Assembly (NCBI GenBank): GCA_963719005.1
Contig: CAVRAR010000007.1
Coordinates: 1 to 64,000, forward strand
Direction: 5' to 3'
DNA length: 64,000 nt
Source of the DNA: G963675935 sp963719005
GTDB taxonomy: Bacteria; Planctomycetota; Planctomycetia; Pirellulales; Thermoguttaceae
This document shows positions 1 to 8,345 of this stretch, one piece after another. The notes under the pieces are model-generated. The model worked only from the letters and a program-made list of their open reading frames with translations. It had not been told where the DNA came from and made no database searches. Numbering within the stretch: position 1 is the stretch's first letter; each line of letters starts with the position of its first letter. Position numbers and translations under genes: made by a program.

Positions 1-300
1 TCTTCGCTTGGCGGAAACGGCCGCAGCCAAGGGCTATCTCATCAAACCCTCGGGCTTGTTGAGAGAGTCCGATTGCGGAGCGATCGGCCTCGACTTCTCC
101 CCGGACGGCGAACTCCTTGCGTACGGAGGAGTCTACGATGCAGTTCGCGTTTGGAACCTGGCCACGGGTAAACAGGTGCGAGGCTCCCCCGACTGAAGGG
201 GCCGCCTCCGCGCCGCCGATGGTGCGGTCGGAATCTGGAACCTCTCAACGGGTGAAATGGCTCGCACGCTGCGGACAAGGCAGAGTGGCTGGTCGCCACA
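1..300 (+). pseudogene. WD40-repeat protein remnant (partial at window edge)
   Basis: The frame open from the window edge encodes a WD40-like blade (DFSPDGELLAYGG then VRVWNLATGKQ) and stops at 194-196. Beyond the stop the same frame resumes with a second blade-like piece (DGAVGIWNLSTGEMART, about 218-270). This reads as a degraded beta-propeller gene with an internal stop and a deletion. The parent protein was probably a longer planctomycete WD40 protein extending upstream of the window. Its function cannot be inferred from this remnant. Confidence 0.55.
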
Positions 301-367
301 ATCGGTGACCACACCGCGTTGCTGCTCCGCTGGGAGTTGGCTGGTGAAGCGGCAGCATCTATCGTTG

Positions 368-470
368 GTATCCGAGCTTCTCGGCATTGGCGAAATCCGC
401 CCGGGCTTTAGCCAGCTCGCCCTTCTTTCTATAGGCAACACCTCGGCATGCCTTGGGTATCCTCCACGCC
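368..470 (-). pseudogene. TPR-repeat remnant
   Basis: On the minus strand one frame reads GVAYRKKGELAKARADFANA, a good match to a single tetratricopeptide repeat. It is closed by stops on both sides. It is too short to be a gene and is best seen as a relic beside the WD40 remnant. Nothing else coding is visible between 300 and 509. Confidence 0.4.
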
Positions 471-501
471 ACAACCCGTTCTGCGCATCGACCCTAACAG
501 A

Positions 502-509
502 GGAGAATG
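502..509. repeat. Left 8-bp target-site duplication of the IS66 element
   Basis: GGAGAATG lies immediately outside the left inverted repeat and is repeated exactly at 3816-3823 outside the right one. Eight bases is the duplication length known for IS66-family elements. Confidence 0.85.
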
Positions 510-530
510 GTGTCCTTCCGGCAGGCGTGA
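510..530 (+). repeat. IS66 left terminal inverted repeat
   Basis: This matches the reverse complement of 3795-3815 at 19 of 21 positions and abuts the 8-bp duplication. Confidence 0.85.
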
Positions 531-542
531 AAAACGTGTTGG

Positions 543-1121
543 TTACGACCGCGACGGCTTGACGTGGTTTCGTAGCGACTGGAGTTCTTCGCGGTAAATG
601 AAGCCTACGCGGTCGCTCTTGAGCATTTGGTCACACCATGCGATCGCGTCGGCCGGCGGCAGATCGCTACTCTTGAGAGCCTTGACGACCACCGCCAGAC
701 ACTCCTCGATGTCCGCCGTCATCATTCCCTCATCGCTCATTTCCACCTGATAGCTGCCTTGCTTCATCAGTTCCAAACAGAGTTCCATCGCCAGCGGCAA
801 TTGCTCCGGTTCGATCAGTCGGCTCAGGTTGCGTTTCACCTCGTCGTAGGCGGCGTAGTCGTAGCTGAAATTGCGATTGATCTCCCGTTCGTCGAAGTCC
901 GTCGCATCGGCGATCGCCAAGCGGGTTGCGGCGGCAAGCTCTTCAGGCGGAGATTCCAGTTTGAAATGCACACCAAGCCGGCGAAAAAGATTGCGATCGC
1001 TGCTGGCCAATTCCGCGAGGATGTCAACCAGATCGCTCTTCTTGCCTTTCGCCAGCGCCGTGCGCAGTCTTTCCACGGAATCCGCCTTTCCTACAACCTT
1101 CTTTACGCGGCGCTTTGACAT
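543..1121 (-). CDS. Passenger protein of the IS66 element, unknown function
   Basis: The 192-residue protein starts at MSKRRVKKVVGKADSVERL; a GAGGGA ribosome-binding site lies just upstream, so the ATG at 1121 is preferred over a longer frame start at 1172. It begins 15 bases after the tnpC stop, on the same strand and inside the element's inverted repeats, so it moves with the transposon. The N-terminus is strongly basic. The middle (YDYAAYDEVKRNLSRLI) and C-terminal half look like an all-helical repeat domain such as those C-terminal to SWIM zinc-finger proteins, but I do not recognise a family with confidence. It could be a transposition accessory or a cargo gene. Confidence 0.7.
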   Translation of the reverse strand: MSKRRVKKVVGKADSVERLRTALAKGKKSDLVDILAELASSDRNLFRRLGVHFKLESPPEELAAATRLAIADATDFDEREINRNFSYDYAAYDEVKRNLSRLIEPEQLPLAMELCLELMKQGSYQVEMSDEGMMTADIEECLAVVVKALKSSDLPPADAIAWCDQMLKSDRVGFIYREELQSLRNHVKPSRS

Positions 1122-1135
1122 GTCGAATCCCTCGG

Positions 1136-2785
1136 TTACGGTTGCTGCTTGCGCGTTTCTCGGTAGTTCCACGGCATCCAGTCCTGCGGCTTCGAGGACA
1201 ACTCGCCCGCATGGCGTTCAAGCCGCGTCAGATAATCGAACGCATTGGCTCCGCACAACTCGCAGGTGTGGATCAGACTCATGAAGACGTCACCTACGTG
1301 CGCGCCGTGGCCGGTTTTGTAGAACAAGGCGTTCTTACGATGCAAAATCGCCCGCTTCAACGCCCGTTCGCAGATGTTGTTGTCCAACGGCGCTCCGGGC
1401 ACGCGCAGGAATAGCGTCAGCCGCTCCCAGTACTTCAGCAGGTACGAAATCGCCCCGCCCAGCGACGAGTTCGGCTCCACCAGCCGGTCCTGCAATTGCC
1501 GAACAAGCCAGACGTGAAGTTTCTCCATCGTCGGACCGCTTTCCGACTGATGAAAGTGACGACGCGCCGATGGCGACAGGTTTCGCTGGCGGGCGATTGC
1601 GTCATTGCGGTAAACCACCGCCAAGGATTCCAGCACGTACCGGCACTCTTCGGGAAATTGCCCGGCCACGTCCACGAACTGACGCCGGCCGTGCGCCAAA
1701 CAGTGGGCCACGATCGTTTCCAGGTCCGCCGGCAGATTCCGCGCGAGGGCGTCGCACATCTGGATCGGCGCGGCCAACGTTTTCGCCCGCTGCAACAATA
1801 CGTCCTTGAGATTCTCGCCGGCGTGCTGTCGTCCGCTGAAGAACAGGGCGATCTTGCGGCCTTCCCGCGTCGATACGATGCCCGAGGTGAACAGCCCGCG
1901 ACGTTCCGGCTTCTTGGGTGACGCCTCCTCTGCGTCTTCCCTTGATGAGCCTTCCGCAAAAGCCTCCGCTTTCGCTCGGTCGCCCATCATCTGCAAAATC
2001 TTCACCGTCGTATCATCATTGTGGACGACATCGCCGTCGGCCGCCTGACGGATCAACTCCGTGAACGCCGGCTCGATCCGTGCGGCCTTCGCCTCGACGA
2101 TGTCCCACTGCGTCGAGGCCGGCAGGGGAACGCCCATGCCCGCTTGCATCCCTGCCGCGCGGTTGAACGGCATTCCCATGCCGTATTTCAGCAGGGCGAT
2201 CATGCTGCCTGCCGTTGCGTCGTACTTCCCCGTGCCGATTCCCTGCGGCGCTTGCGCCGTGAAAACCTCGCCGCACAGGTTGCAACGCAGCTTCTGAAGT
2301 TCGTAAATCTTGGCCTGAATCGGCGACTGGCCGACCAACCGCACCAACACACCCGGACGTCCCATTTCGTAAACGGTGCCTTTGTCGCACTTCGGACAAG
2401 GATCGCCGGGCTGCAAAAACGGGTGACGCACCTCGACCTTTTCCGCGCCCGTGTAAGCGTCGGCGCCATTGCGGCCATGGCCCTTGCGCGGCGATTTCGC
2501 AGCCCGGTCCGCAAGGGCCGCGACCGGCGGCGATGCTGACGGAAAATCCTTGCCGTTGCCGACGACCGCCTGCGTCTTCTCCGTCGCCGCGCCGAAAAGC
2601 AACTTCCGTAAACGAGCCAGCGACGTGTTCTTGTCTTTCAACAACTCCGTCAGTTGAACGTAGGCTTTACATAGCGTCCGCAGCGCCTCGCAGTCGCCTT
2701 CGGTCAACTCGTTGGCGTCAATGCGGCGGAGGATCTCGTCCAACTGGCTCATGTCGATCTCGATGGTCGAAACCTTCGTTGCCAT
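1136..2785 (-). CDS. tnpC: IS66-family transposase TnpC
   Basis: The 549-residue DDE transposase has the IS66 layout. A helical N-terminal region (residues ~5-45) is followed by a zinc-binding segment with CPKC and CNLC pairs (about residues 115-155) and the catalytic core. Visible acidic residues include NDDTT and CDALARNLP, and the C-terminal NNICERALKRAILHRKN block carries the catalytic Glu. The C-terminal HTCELCGANAFDYL tail is typical of the family. The start is set at MATKVSTIEID; a longer upstream frame exists but shows no family similarity. About 130 bp separate it from tnpB. Confidence 0.93.
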   Translation of the reverse strand: MATKVSTIEIDMSQLDEILRRIDANELTEGDCEALRTLCKAYVQLTELLKDKNTSLARLRKLLFGAATEKTQAVVGNGKDFPSASPPVAALADRAAKSPRKGHGRNGADAYTGAEKVEVRHPFLQPGDPCPKCDKGTVYEMGRPGVLVRLVGQSPIQAKIYELQKLRCNLCGEVFTAQAPQGIGTGKYDATAGSMIALLKYGMGMPFNRAAGMQAGMGVPLPASTQWDIVEAKAARIEPAFTELIRQAADGDVVHNDDTTVKILQMMGDRAKAEAFAEGSSREDAEEASPKKPERRGLFTSGIVSTREGRKIALFFSGRQHAGENLKDVLLQRAKTLAAPIQMCDALARNLPADLETIVAHCLAHGRRQFVDVAGQFPEECRYVLESLAVVYRNDAIARQRNLSPSARRHFHQSESGPTMEKLHVWLVRQLQDRLVEPNSSLGGAISYLLKYWERLTLFLRVPGAPLDNNICERALKRAILHRKNALFYKTGHGAHVGDVFMSLIHTCELCGANAFDYLTRLERHAGELSSKPQDWMPWNYRETRKQQP

Positions 2786-2915
2786 GATGATACCAACAAC
2801 GGCCGACGATGAACACCACGACGTTCCTTGCACGGGGGCGCAGAATAACGCGCAGCCGCAAAAAGTGTAAAGAGCGGTTCGATGCGATTTCAGACGCCCG
2901 CTGCATAAGATGGCG

Positions 2916-3278
2916 TCAGTCCGCCGGCCCCACCGAACGCCACAGCGGCGCGGCTTGCGTGGCTTCGGGATTGCCCGCCGAAAGCAGAACCTGTAACTGA
3001 TGGGCCGCCAATGTCTTGCTCGCCGCGTTCTTCCCGCTCGGCCACCAGCGGAACTTGCCGCTGGAAAGCCGCTTGTGGCAAAGCCAGAAACCTTGCCCGT
3101 CATATACCAGAATCTTCAACGCCGTGGCCGAGCGGTTGCGGAATACGAACACCCAGCCGTTGAACGGATCGTGCCGCAGCGCGTCTTTGCACAGCCGTGC
3201 CAATCCGTCAATGCCGCGGCGAAAATCGGCCGGTTCGACGGCCGCCACCACCCGCATCTGTGGCGTAATCTGAATCAT
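2916..3278 (-). CDS. tnpB: IS66-family accessory protein TnpB (IS66 Orf2-like)
   Basis: The 120-residue protein starts MIQITPQMRV and shows the family core VEPADFRRGIDGLARL, then GWVFVFRNRSATALKIL and YDGQGFWLCHKRL. TnpB is required for transposition of IS66 elements, although its biochemical role is not established. Its ATG overlaps the tnpA stop by four bases (ATGA), implying translational coupling. Confidence 0.92.
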   Translation of the reverse strand: MIQITPQMRVVAAVEPADFRRGIDGLARLCKDALRHDPFNGWVFVFRNRSATALKILVYDGQGFWLCHKRLSSGKFRWWPSGKNAASKTLAAHQLQVLLSAGNPEATQAAPLWRSVGPAD

Positions 3279-3730
3279 GGCCGGCGATCCCAGAAGCTTC
3301 GCCCCAGTGCCGCCAAGTCGGGCATCCCCACACCCCGCAGCCGAACCCGCATCTTCGCGCCGCCGCCGTCCTCCCACTCCAGCAAGCATTCGCCGGAATC
3401 GGGCGACGCGAAAGAAGGCAACTCGACAAACTCGGCCGTGTCTTCCCTTTCAGGTCTATTGCTGGCGGCGGTCCTCCGTCCCATGCGTTTCTTGTTCGTG
3501 CGACGGTCGGCAGCCGCCTTGGCGGCGAGACGCTTCTTGAGTGCGTAATAGTTGACCTGCAGCGCATTGGCGGTCTTGGAAAGTCCGTACCTGCCAGCCG
3601 CCACCGCTGCCGAAAGCCACAAAGAATCGGGAATGTGCGCATGGGCCTCACACGTCTCGCGCCATCCCTCGAACCGCCGCCGTAGCCTCTCCAGTCCCGC
3701 GGGAAGCTCTTTCGCTCTTCCAGAATTCAT
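3275..3730 (-). CDS. tnpA: IS66-family accessory protein TnpA
   Basis: The 151-residue protein is first in the element. It has an HTH-like segment (LWLSAAVAAGRYGLSKTANA followed by NYYALKKRL) and a basic linker, and ends in the MRVRLRGVGMPDLAALG segment typical of the IS66 Orf1 group. It probably binds DNA as a transposase accessory factor. It is transcribed together with tnpB and tnpC. Confidence 0.85.
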   Translation of the reverse strand: MNSGRAKELPAGLERLRRRFEGWRETCEAHAHIPDSLWLSAAVAAGRYGLSKTANALQVNYYALKKRLAAKAAADRRTNKKRMGRRTAASNRPEREDTAEFVELPSFASPDSGECLLEWEDGGGAKMRVRLRGVGMPDLAALGRSFWDRRP

Positions 3731-3794
3731 TGGCTATCCTCCACGTTGTCGTGTCACGACAGCCAACCATACCAAATGCCCCCGAATAATTCAT

Positions 3795-3815
3795 ACACGC
3801 TTGCCGGAAGGACAC
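3795..3815 (-). repeat. IS66 right terminal inverted repeat
   Basis: Inverted copy of 510-530, followed directly by the second GGAGAATG target duplication (3816-3823). It lies about 65 bp upstream of tnpA. Confidence 0.85.
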
Positions 3816-3823
3816 GGAGAATG

Positions 3824-4195
3824 CAAATCCCTTGCCTCTATCTTTGGCCCTGAATCTGCGGGGCTTCATTCGCGGGTCGCTGTCAAGTTGAATACACTGC
3901 GCCGCTGGGTCGCAGCGCTGCCGAGGTGGGGAGTAGAAGGTGAACTTCACCGATTTTGGAGGCGTGGGCGACTCTGCTATGAATGCGATTTGTCGCGGAA
4001 GGCTGAAAATCGGTGTCCGTCTCTTTCGGCCGATTCCATGCGAGTCGAGGATCAAGGACTTGGCAACGGCGGAGTTTGTGCGATAATGCCGCGATCCGGG
4101 AGCGCGGCCGTCCGGGCCGCATCATGCGGGCAAGATGCCCGCGTTCCAAGGGCTCAGCCGCTGTAAGCAACGCAATAGCCGATCAGGAGCATCCT
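3824..4195. other. Non-coding stretch to the right of the IS66 element
   Basis: I see no supportable gene here. Near the end there is a short palindrome, GCGGGCAAGATGCCCGC, at about 4128-4144, of the dispersed-repeat type seen elsewhere in the window. The next gene begins at 4196. Confidence 0.5.
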
Positions 4196-4600
4196 ATGCC
4201 AGTTCCATTCACCTGCCCTCATTGCGGGCATCAGACTTTGGTTCACGATCAATACGTCGGGCAGAGCGGGCCTTGCGCCGGATGCGGCCAGATGGTGACC
4301 GTGTTGCGGCCGGGCGTCGTGCCGCCGTCGCCGATGCAGTCGTTGGGCGAAAACGCCGGAATCAGAATGCTGCTGCCCGTCGGACGATCGTTCTGGGCCA
4401 TCGCCGCCGGCTACGCCGGACTGTTCGCCGTGCTCGTCTTCCCGGCACCCATCGCCCTGATCTTGTCGATCGTCGCCATCTACGACATCAAGCGACATCC
4501 CGACAGGCACGGCATGGGTAGGGCCATCTTCGGGCTGGTGATGGGCGTCCTCTTCACGATCGTCTTGATCTTGATCGTCGTCGGGATCATTGTCGGCTGA
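4196..4600 (+). CDS. Zinc-ribbon / DUF4190-like membrane protein
   Basis: The 134-residue protein has an N-terminal zinc ribbon with two Cys pairs (CPHC and CAGC, residues ~7-34), a Pro/Gly linker, and two hydrophobic segments (about residues 63-88 and 106-132). The second half (ILSIVAIYDIKRHPDRHGMG then AIFGLVMG) matches the DUF4190 pattern, in which two helices flank a polar loop ending in Gly-rich sequence. The start is the ATG preceded by AGGAGC. Such proteins are common in planctomycetes and have no assigned function. The zinc ribbon should face the cytoplasm. Confidence 0.8.
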   Translation: MPVPFTCPHCGHQTLVHDQYVGQSGPCAGCGQMVTVLRPGVVPPSPMQSLGENAGIRMLLPVGRSFWAIAAGYAGLFAVLVFPAPIALILSIVAIYDIKRHPDRHGMGRAIFGLVMGVLFTIVLILIVVGIIVG

Positions 4601-4628
4601 GTGAGATAGCGGCGCCGGCGACGCCGCG

Positions 4629-5570
4629 TCAGCGCTGGACGCGTTCGCCCGATTGGCGCTGGCTGGCCACTTCTGACGACGATCCCTTTCCCGCTTCGAT
4701 GGCGGCCTGCTTTCGCGGCATATCGGCGGCCAGTTCGACGAAACGGGCTCGAACCTCGGGCTGAACGTGCGCCAATTGCGAGCCGAGCCGCTGCACGCCG
4801 CGACTGTTCAATTCCGCGGTCCGCGACAGGCTGCCGAGGAAGGCCAGGGTCTGAATGAAGTTGTTGTCGACGGTCTTGCCCAGCACCGGCGACATCGTCT
4901 TGGTGACGATTTCCGCCCCGGACGGTTCGATGCTAAGGAAGCTGTCCATGCGGCTAGTGACGTAGTAGCGGCCGTTGGTTTCCCGAACGTAGCCGCTTTT
5001 CAGCACGAGAACGCCGCGTCCCTTCACCGCCCGGGCCAGCAGCGGCCCCTGATAGACGCCCTCGCCGTAGATGACGTGCGTGTCGTGGTTCTGATACACG
5101 AAGCGGATTGTGGCCGTCGCGCCGGCCGACTCGCTGATGCGGAACTCTCCGTCGCCGACCTCCCGCAGCCTTAGCCGGCTGATCTTGAACATCTCCCATA
5201 TATTGACGACAACGTCGGGATGACGGACGAGAAAAAGGTAGAAATCCGGGTCGCAGTCGACCACTCGAGTCGGCATCCGCCGGAAGACGCTGACGTTGGC
5301 CAGAACCGCGTCGACCTTGGCGCGATCGTCGGCGGAGAGCTTGCCGAAGGGGATCGATCGAATTGCATCGCGCCGGGCCGCATCGCTCGTGGTGGCCTCC
5401 AGGGCGTTGGAGCGCGTCACGATCGGAACCAGCGGCGACCCGGCAACGGCCGATGGAACGAACCCCGCCAAGAGTCCAAACGTTGCGGCAATTCCCGCCG
5501 CAACGGCCTGAAGCCCGCAAAGACTCCGGCGGCAAGAGACGCGATCCGACGTCAACCCCAGTTTCCCCAT
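4629..5570 (-). CDS. Exported protein of unknown function
   Basis: The 313-residue product starts at MGKLGLTSDR, preceded by GGGAG. An N-terminal hydrophobic stretch (about residues 18-40, ending near SAVAGS) looks like a signal peptide. The body contains a block (RVVDCDPDFYLFLVRHPDVV, then NIWEMFKIS) and a conserved-looking YGEGVYQGPLLARAVKGRG segment. I recognise it only as a type of exported planctomycete protein and assign no function. Its C-terminus is polar and Gln/Ser-rich. Confidence 0.7.
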   Translation of the reverse strand: MGKLGLTSDRVSCRRSLCGLQAVAAGIAATFGLLAGFVPSAVAGSPLVPIVTRSNALEATTSDAARRDAIRSIPFGKLSADDRAKVDAVLANVSVFRRMPTRVVDCDPDFYLFLVRHPDVVVNIWEMFKISRLRLREVGDGEFRISESAGATATIRFVYQNHDTHVIYGEGVYQGPLLARAVKGRGVLVLKSGYVRETNGRYYVTSRMDSFLSIEPSGAEIVTKTMSPVLGKTVDNNFIQTLAFLGSLSRTAELNSRGVQRLGSQLAHVQPEVRARFVELAADMPRKQAAIEAGKGSSSEVASQRQSGERVQR

Positions 5571-5742
5571 GTTCACTCCCCCAGCCACCCAGGGCATGTA
5601 AATGTTACCCCAACGGTGGCGCAGAATCAGAATCTTTGTTAGACGCTCCTGGTTATTCGGCTTGGGAGAGCCTGGCGACGCAGTGAAAGTTTGCGGGAGC
5701 GGCAGTATGCACCGAATTCCATGCTTGAAAAGGAGATTCGCC

Positions 5743-6132
5743 ATGTCCCCAGAAGCTGCAGTGTGCCGGTGTGGGACGCCGGTCGTGCATTACCCAGACT
5801 ACGCAAACATCCACTTCGCGTTCGACACGGAAGATGCCACGTCGATCGTGTCGATAAGTGTTAGATGGACCACCCAATTGCGCCTTTCCACATCGAGACG
5901 GACTTCCATGAAGATACTCGGGCAGCCTGACCTGCTGATTCTGAAGCTGATCGAGAAACTGAGCGACGCCGACCCGATCACCCGCCGTAACGCCACGGGC
6001 GCCTTGCGTTTGCAAGGGCTGCGAGCGGTGACGGCCATTCCGGCGATTTCGGCGTTATTGACCGATCAAGACCCGCGCGTACGCCGTGAAGCGGAACGGG
6101 CGATCGATCATCTCAGGCTCGTGGCAGCCTAG
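5743..6132 (+). CDS. Small HEAT-repeat protein
   Basis: The C-terminal half (from about residue 56) contains two HEAT-like helical pairs, shown by SDADPITRRNATGALRLQG and LLTDQDPRVRREAERAIDHL. The ATG at 5743 has an AGGAGA site six bases upstream and gives 129 residues with an undefined N-terminal half containing CRCG. An internal ATG at 5908 would give only the 74-residue repeat domain. HEAT repeats usually mediate protein contacts; no partner is evident. Confidence 0.6.
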   Translation: MSPEAAVCRCGTPVVHYPDYANIHFAFDTEDATSIVSISVRWTTQLRLSTSRRTSMKILGQPDLLILKLIEKLSDADPITRRNATGALRLQGLRAVTAIPAISALLTDQDPRVRREAERAIDHLRLVAA

Positions 6133-6177
6133 CGGCTTGTAGTCCCGGCTTTAACCGGTTTCTCGCCGTAGCCATAG

Positions 6178-6235
6178 GTTATGCTTCAGCATAACGAAGG
6201 CTCTTGCGGCAAGGAAGTTATGCTAAAGCATAACC
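6178..6235. repeat. Dispersed paired palindrome, family A (copy 1)
   Basis: Two arms, GGTTATGCTTCAGCATAAC (6178-6196) and GTTATGCTAAAGCATAACC (6217-6235), are each palindromic and are inverted relative to each other around a ~20-nt core. A second copy with a different core lies at 16519-16578. Confidence 0.8.
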
Positions 6236-6441
6236 CACATAACACTTTTCCCGCCCAAGGGCGGTACTACCAACACGGCCATTCCGGTTTGACCGCTATG
6301 CCGATTTCGGCCCGCAGGGCTTGCATCCATCCCACGATCCGGTAGCCTGAACGATTCGGCGGCTCGGTCCGCTGGGTGGGGCGAGTCTGCCAGGCGTCGT
6401 GGATTGTCCGTTTCTTGCCCGATTTCTCTGGAAACACCGCT

Positions 6442-7482
6442 ATGCAAACGATGAAAGCGCTCGTGAAGAAGGAAGCCCGCGAGGGCCTGTGGCTCGATGA
6501 AGTGCCGGTTCCCGAGATCGGGATCAACGACGTGTTGATCGAGATACTCCGCACGGGCATCTGCGGCACCGACGTTCATATCTATAACTGGGACGCCTGG
6601 TCGCAGAAGACCATTCCCATCCCCTTGGTCGTGGGGCACGAGTTCGTCGGGCGGATCGTCGCGGTGGGGAGCAACGTCAAGGATTTCCGCGTCGGCCACA
6701 TCGTCAGCGGCGAAGGGCACGTCGTCTGCGGGCGATGCCGAAACTGCCTGGCCGGCCGCCGACACCTCTGCAAGGAGACCAAGGGGGTCGGCGTGAATCG
6801 CCCCGGCGCGTTCGCCGAGTATCTCTCGCTGCCGATGACGAACGTCTGGCTTCTCGATAAGGCGATAACGCACGATGTGGCCGCCATTTTCGATCCGCTG
6901 GGCAACGCCGTGCATACCGCGCTGTCGTTTCCCGTGCTCGGCGAAGACGTTCTGATTACCGGTGCCGGCCCGATCGGCATCATGGCCGCGGCGGTGGTGC
7001 GTCACGCCGGCGCCCGCCACGTCGTAATCACCGACATGAACCCATATCGTCTTGAGTTGGCCAAGAAGATGAAGCCGACGCTCGCGTTCGACGTCGGCCG
7101 CGCAACCATCGCCGACGCCCAGAAGCAACTCGGCATGAAGGAGGGGTTCGACGTCGGTCTGGAGATGTCGGGCAACCCGGCCGCCTTCCGCGACATGTTG
7201 GCCAACATGTGTCACGGCGGCAAGATCGCCATGCTCGGCATCCCTACCGCCGAAATCCCCATCGATTGGACCACGGTCGTCTTCAACATGCTCACGATCA
7301 AGGGCATCTACGGCCGTGAGATGTACGAAACCTGGTACAAGATGACCGTCATGATCCAAAGCGGTCTCGACATCGATCCGGTCATCACCCATCGCTATCA
7401 CTACACCGATTTCCAAAAAGGCTTCGACGCGATGCGCTCGGGCAATTCGGGGAAGGTTGTGTTGACTTGGAAGGAAGAGTAG
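6442..7482 (+). CDS. tdh: L-threonine 3-dehydrogenase
   Basis: The 346-residue zinc-dependent medium-chain dehydrogenase oxidises L-threonine to 2-amino-3-ketobutyrate with NAD+. Similarity to the E. coli enzyme is clear along its whole length. Visible features are GICGTDVHIYNWDAWSQKTI with the catalytic-zinc Cys, VVGHEFVG with the His, the structural-zinc cluster CGRCRNCLAGRRHLC, the nucleotide fold GAGPIGIMAAAV and GREMYETWYKM. The ATG at 6442 is used; a second in-frame Met three codons later matches the usual family start. It pairs with kbl at 9308, which uses its product. Confidence 0.96.
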   Translation: MQTMKALVKKEAREGLWLDEVPVPEIGINDVLIEILRTGICGTDVHIYNWDAWSQKTIPIPLVVGHEFVGRIVAVGSNVKDFRVGHIVSGEGHVVCGRCRNCLAGRRHLCKETKGVGVNRPGAFAEYLSLPMTNVWLLDKAITHDVAAIFDPLGNAVHTALSFPVLGEDVLITGAGPIGIMAAAVVRHAGARHVVITDMNPYRLELAKKMKPTLAFDVGRATIADAQKQLGMKEGFDVGLEMSGNPAAFRDMLANMCHGGKIAMLGIPTAEIPIDWTTVVFNMLTIKGIYGREMYETWYKMTVMIQSGLDIDPVITHRYHYTDFQKGFDAMRSGNSGKVVLTWKEE

Positions 7483-7534
7483 CCGAGTGGTAGAATAGCG
7501 ATTTTGGATCCACTACGGCCAGAGTGGTGACGCA

Positions 7535-8335
7535 ATGTCGGAAAACGACTGCGCGAACAGAACGAGGCCGAGTTCTCGGCGCTGGACGGCATTGCTTGTC
7601 CTGTCCCTTGGACTGGCGGTGGTTGGCGTGGCAGCGTGGCTGGTGACGGTTCACTCGCGTGTTCCGACCTTGGCGGCGTGGCTGGCCGTTGTAGCCGTCG
7701 GTTGGATTCTCTATCGATTTGACTGGGCAAACCGGCTCGGCGCCGTGCTTCTTTGCATCAGTGCCGCGATAATATTGGGATTGTGGTTGGCGGCATCGAC
7801 GCCTCTTGACCAACAGTGGGTACAAATTGCACAGTTCGTAGGGACGGGTGCATCTCTGCTATTCTTCGCCACTGGCATTCTGTTCTTCATCGCGTCGATC
7901 AAGGTTCCAAAACGTTGCGCTGGCAACTGCGCCGGTTTCATGATCGTCTTTTTTTCGGTCGTCATTCCGGCGGTGTCAGCTTACACTATTCAAAGCCGTC
8001 GCAAGACGCCCGAGGCGGTTCAAGAAACGCGACAGATGCTACTCACTCTGCATAGGCTAACGGCGGAAATCGAAGCGATTCACGCGAAAACGGGTCGATA
8101 CCCCGCCAATGAAGCGGAATTGGTCGCGTTGCGGGGAAAGCCGATGCCACAGTATCACCGGACGTTCCGAATATCCTATGATCGGCCCGGTACGGACAGT
8201 TATCGCAAGAGGGGAGAGTATCACTTGGAGTGTTCCGCCAGCCGTTTCTGGGGCAAGCACTGGGATTTGTTCGGGTGGATATTCCATTTCTATGGGCCCG
8301 ATGCCACGCAACGGGTGTACGTCGAGACATTCTGA
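7535..8335 (+). CDS. Multi-pass membrane protein with a pseudopilin-like C-terminal domain
   Basis: The 266-residue protein has about five hydrophobic segments in residues ~18-150 and then a soluble C-terminal region. That region begins with a helix and the sequence IEAIHAKTGRYPANEAELVA, which resembles the post-helix part of type II secretion pseudopilin-like domains (the GRYP motif). I do not recognise a named family. It lies between tdh and kbl, and the next gene starts 10 bases after its stop, suggesting cotranscription. Confidence 0.7.
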   Translation: MSENDCANRTRPSSRRWTALLVLSLGLAVVGVAAWLVTVHSRVPTLAAWLAVVAVGWILYRFDWANRLGAVLLCISAAIILGLWLAASTPLDQQWVQIAQFVGTGASLLFFATGILFFIASIKVPKRCAGNCAGFMIVFFSVVIPAVSAYTIQSRRKTPEAVQETRQMLLTLHRLTAEIEAIHAKTGRYPANEAELVALRGKPMPQYHRTFRISYDRPGTDSYRKRGEYHLECSASRFWGKHWDLFGWIFHFYGPDATQRVYVETF

Positions 8336-8345
8336 GGCAAAGACG

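Larger units (their letters stand above)
510..3815 (-). mobile_element. Complete IS66-family insertion sequence with passenger gene
   Basis: The 3306-bp element is bounded by imperfect inverted repeats of about 21 bp (510-530 and 3795-3815, consensus GTGTCCTTCCGGCARGCGTG, 19 of 21 matching) and an exact 8-bp target duplication. On the minus strand it carries the usual IS66 order tnpA, tnpB, tnpC, followed by one extra open reading frame (543-1121) that is still inside the repeats. All four genes are open, and both ends and the duplication are intact, so insertion is probably recent and the element may be active. Confidence 0.9.

Noticed and set aside
627..1118. Long plus-strand frame opposite the IS66 passenger gene
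   Set aside because: Antisense shadow of a gene with a ribosome-binding site and element context; His/Arg-rich composition typical of such shadows.
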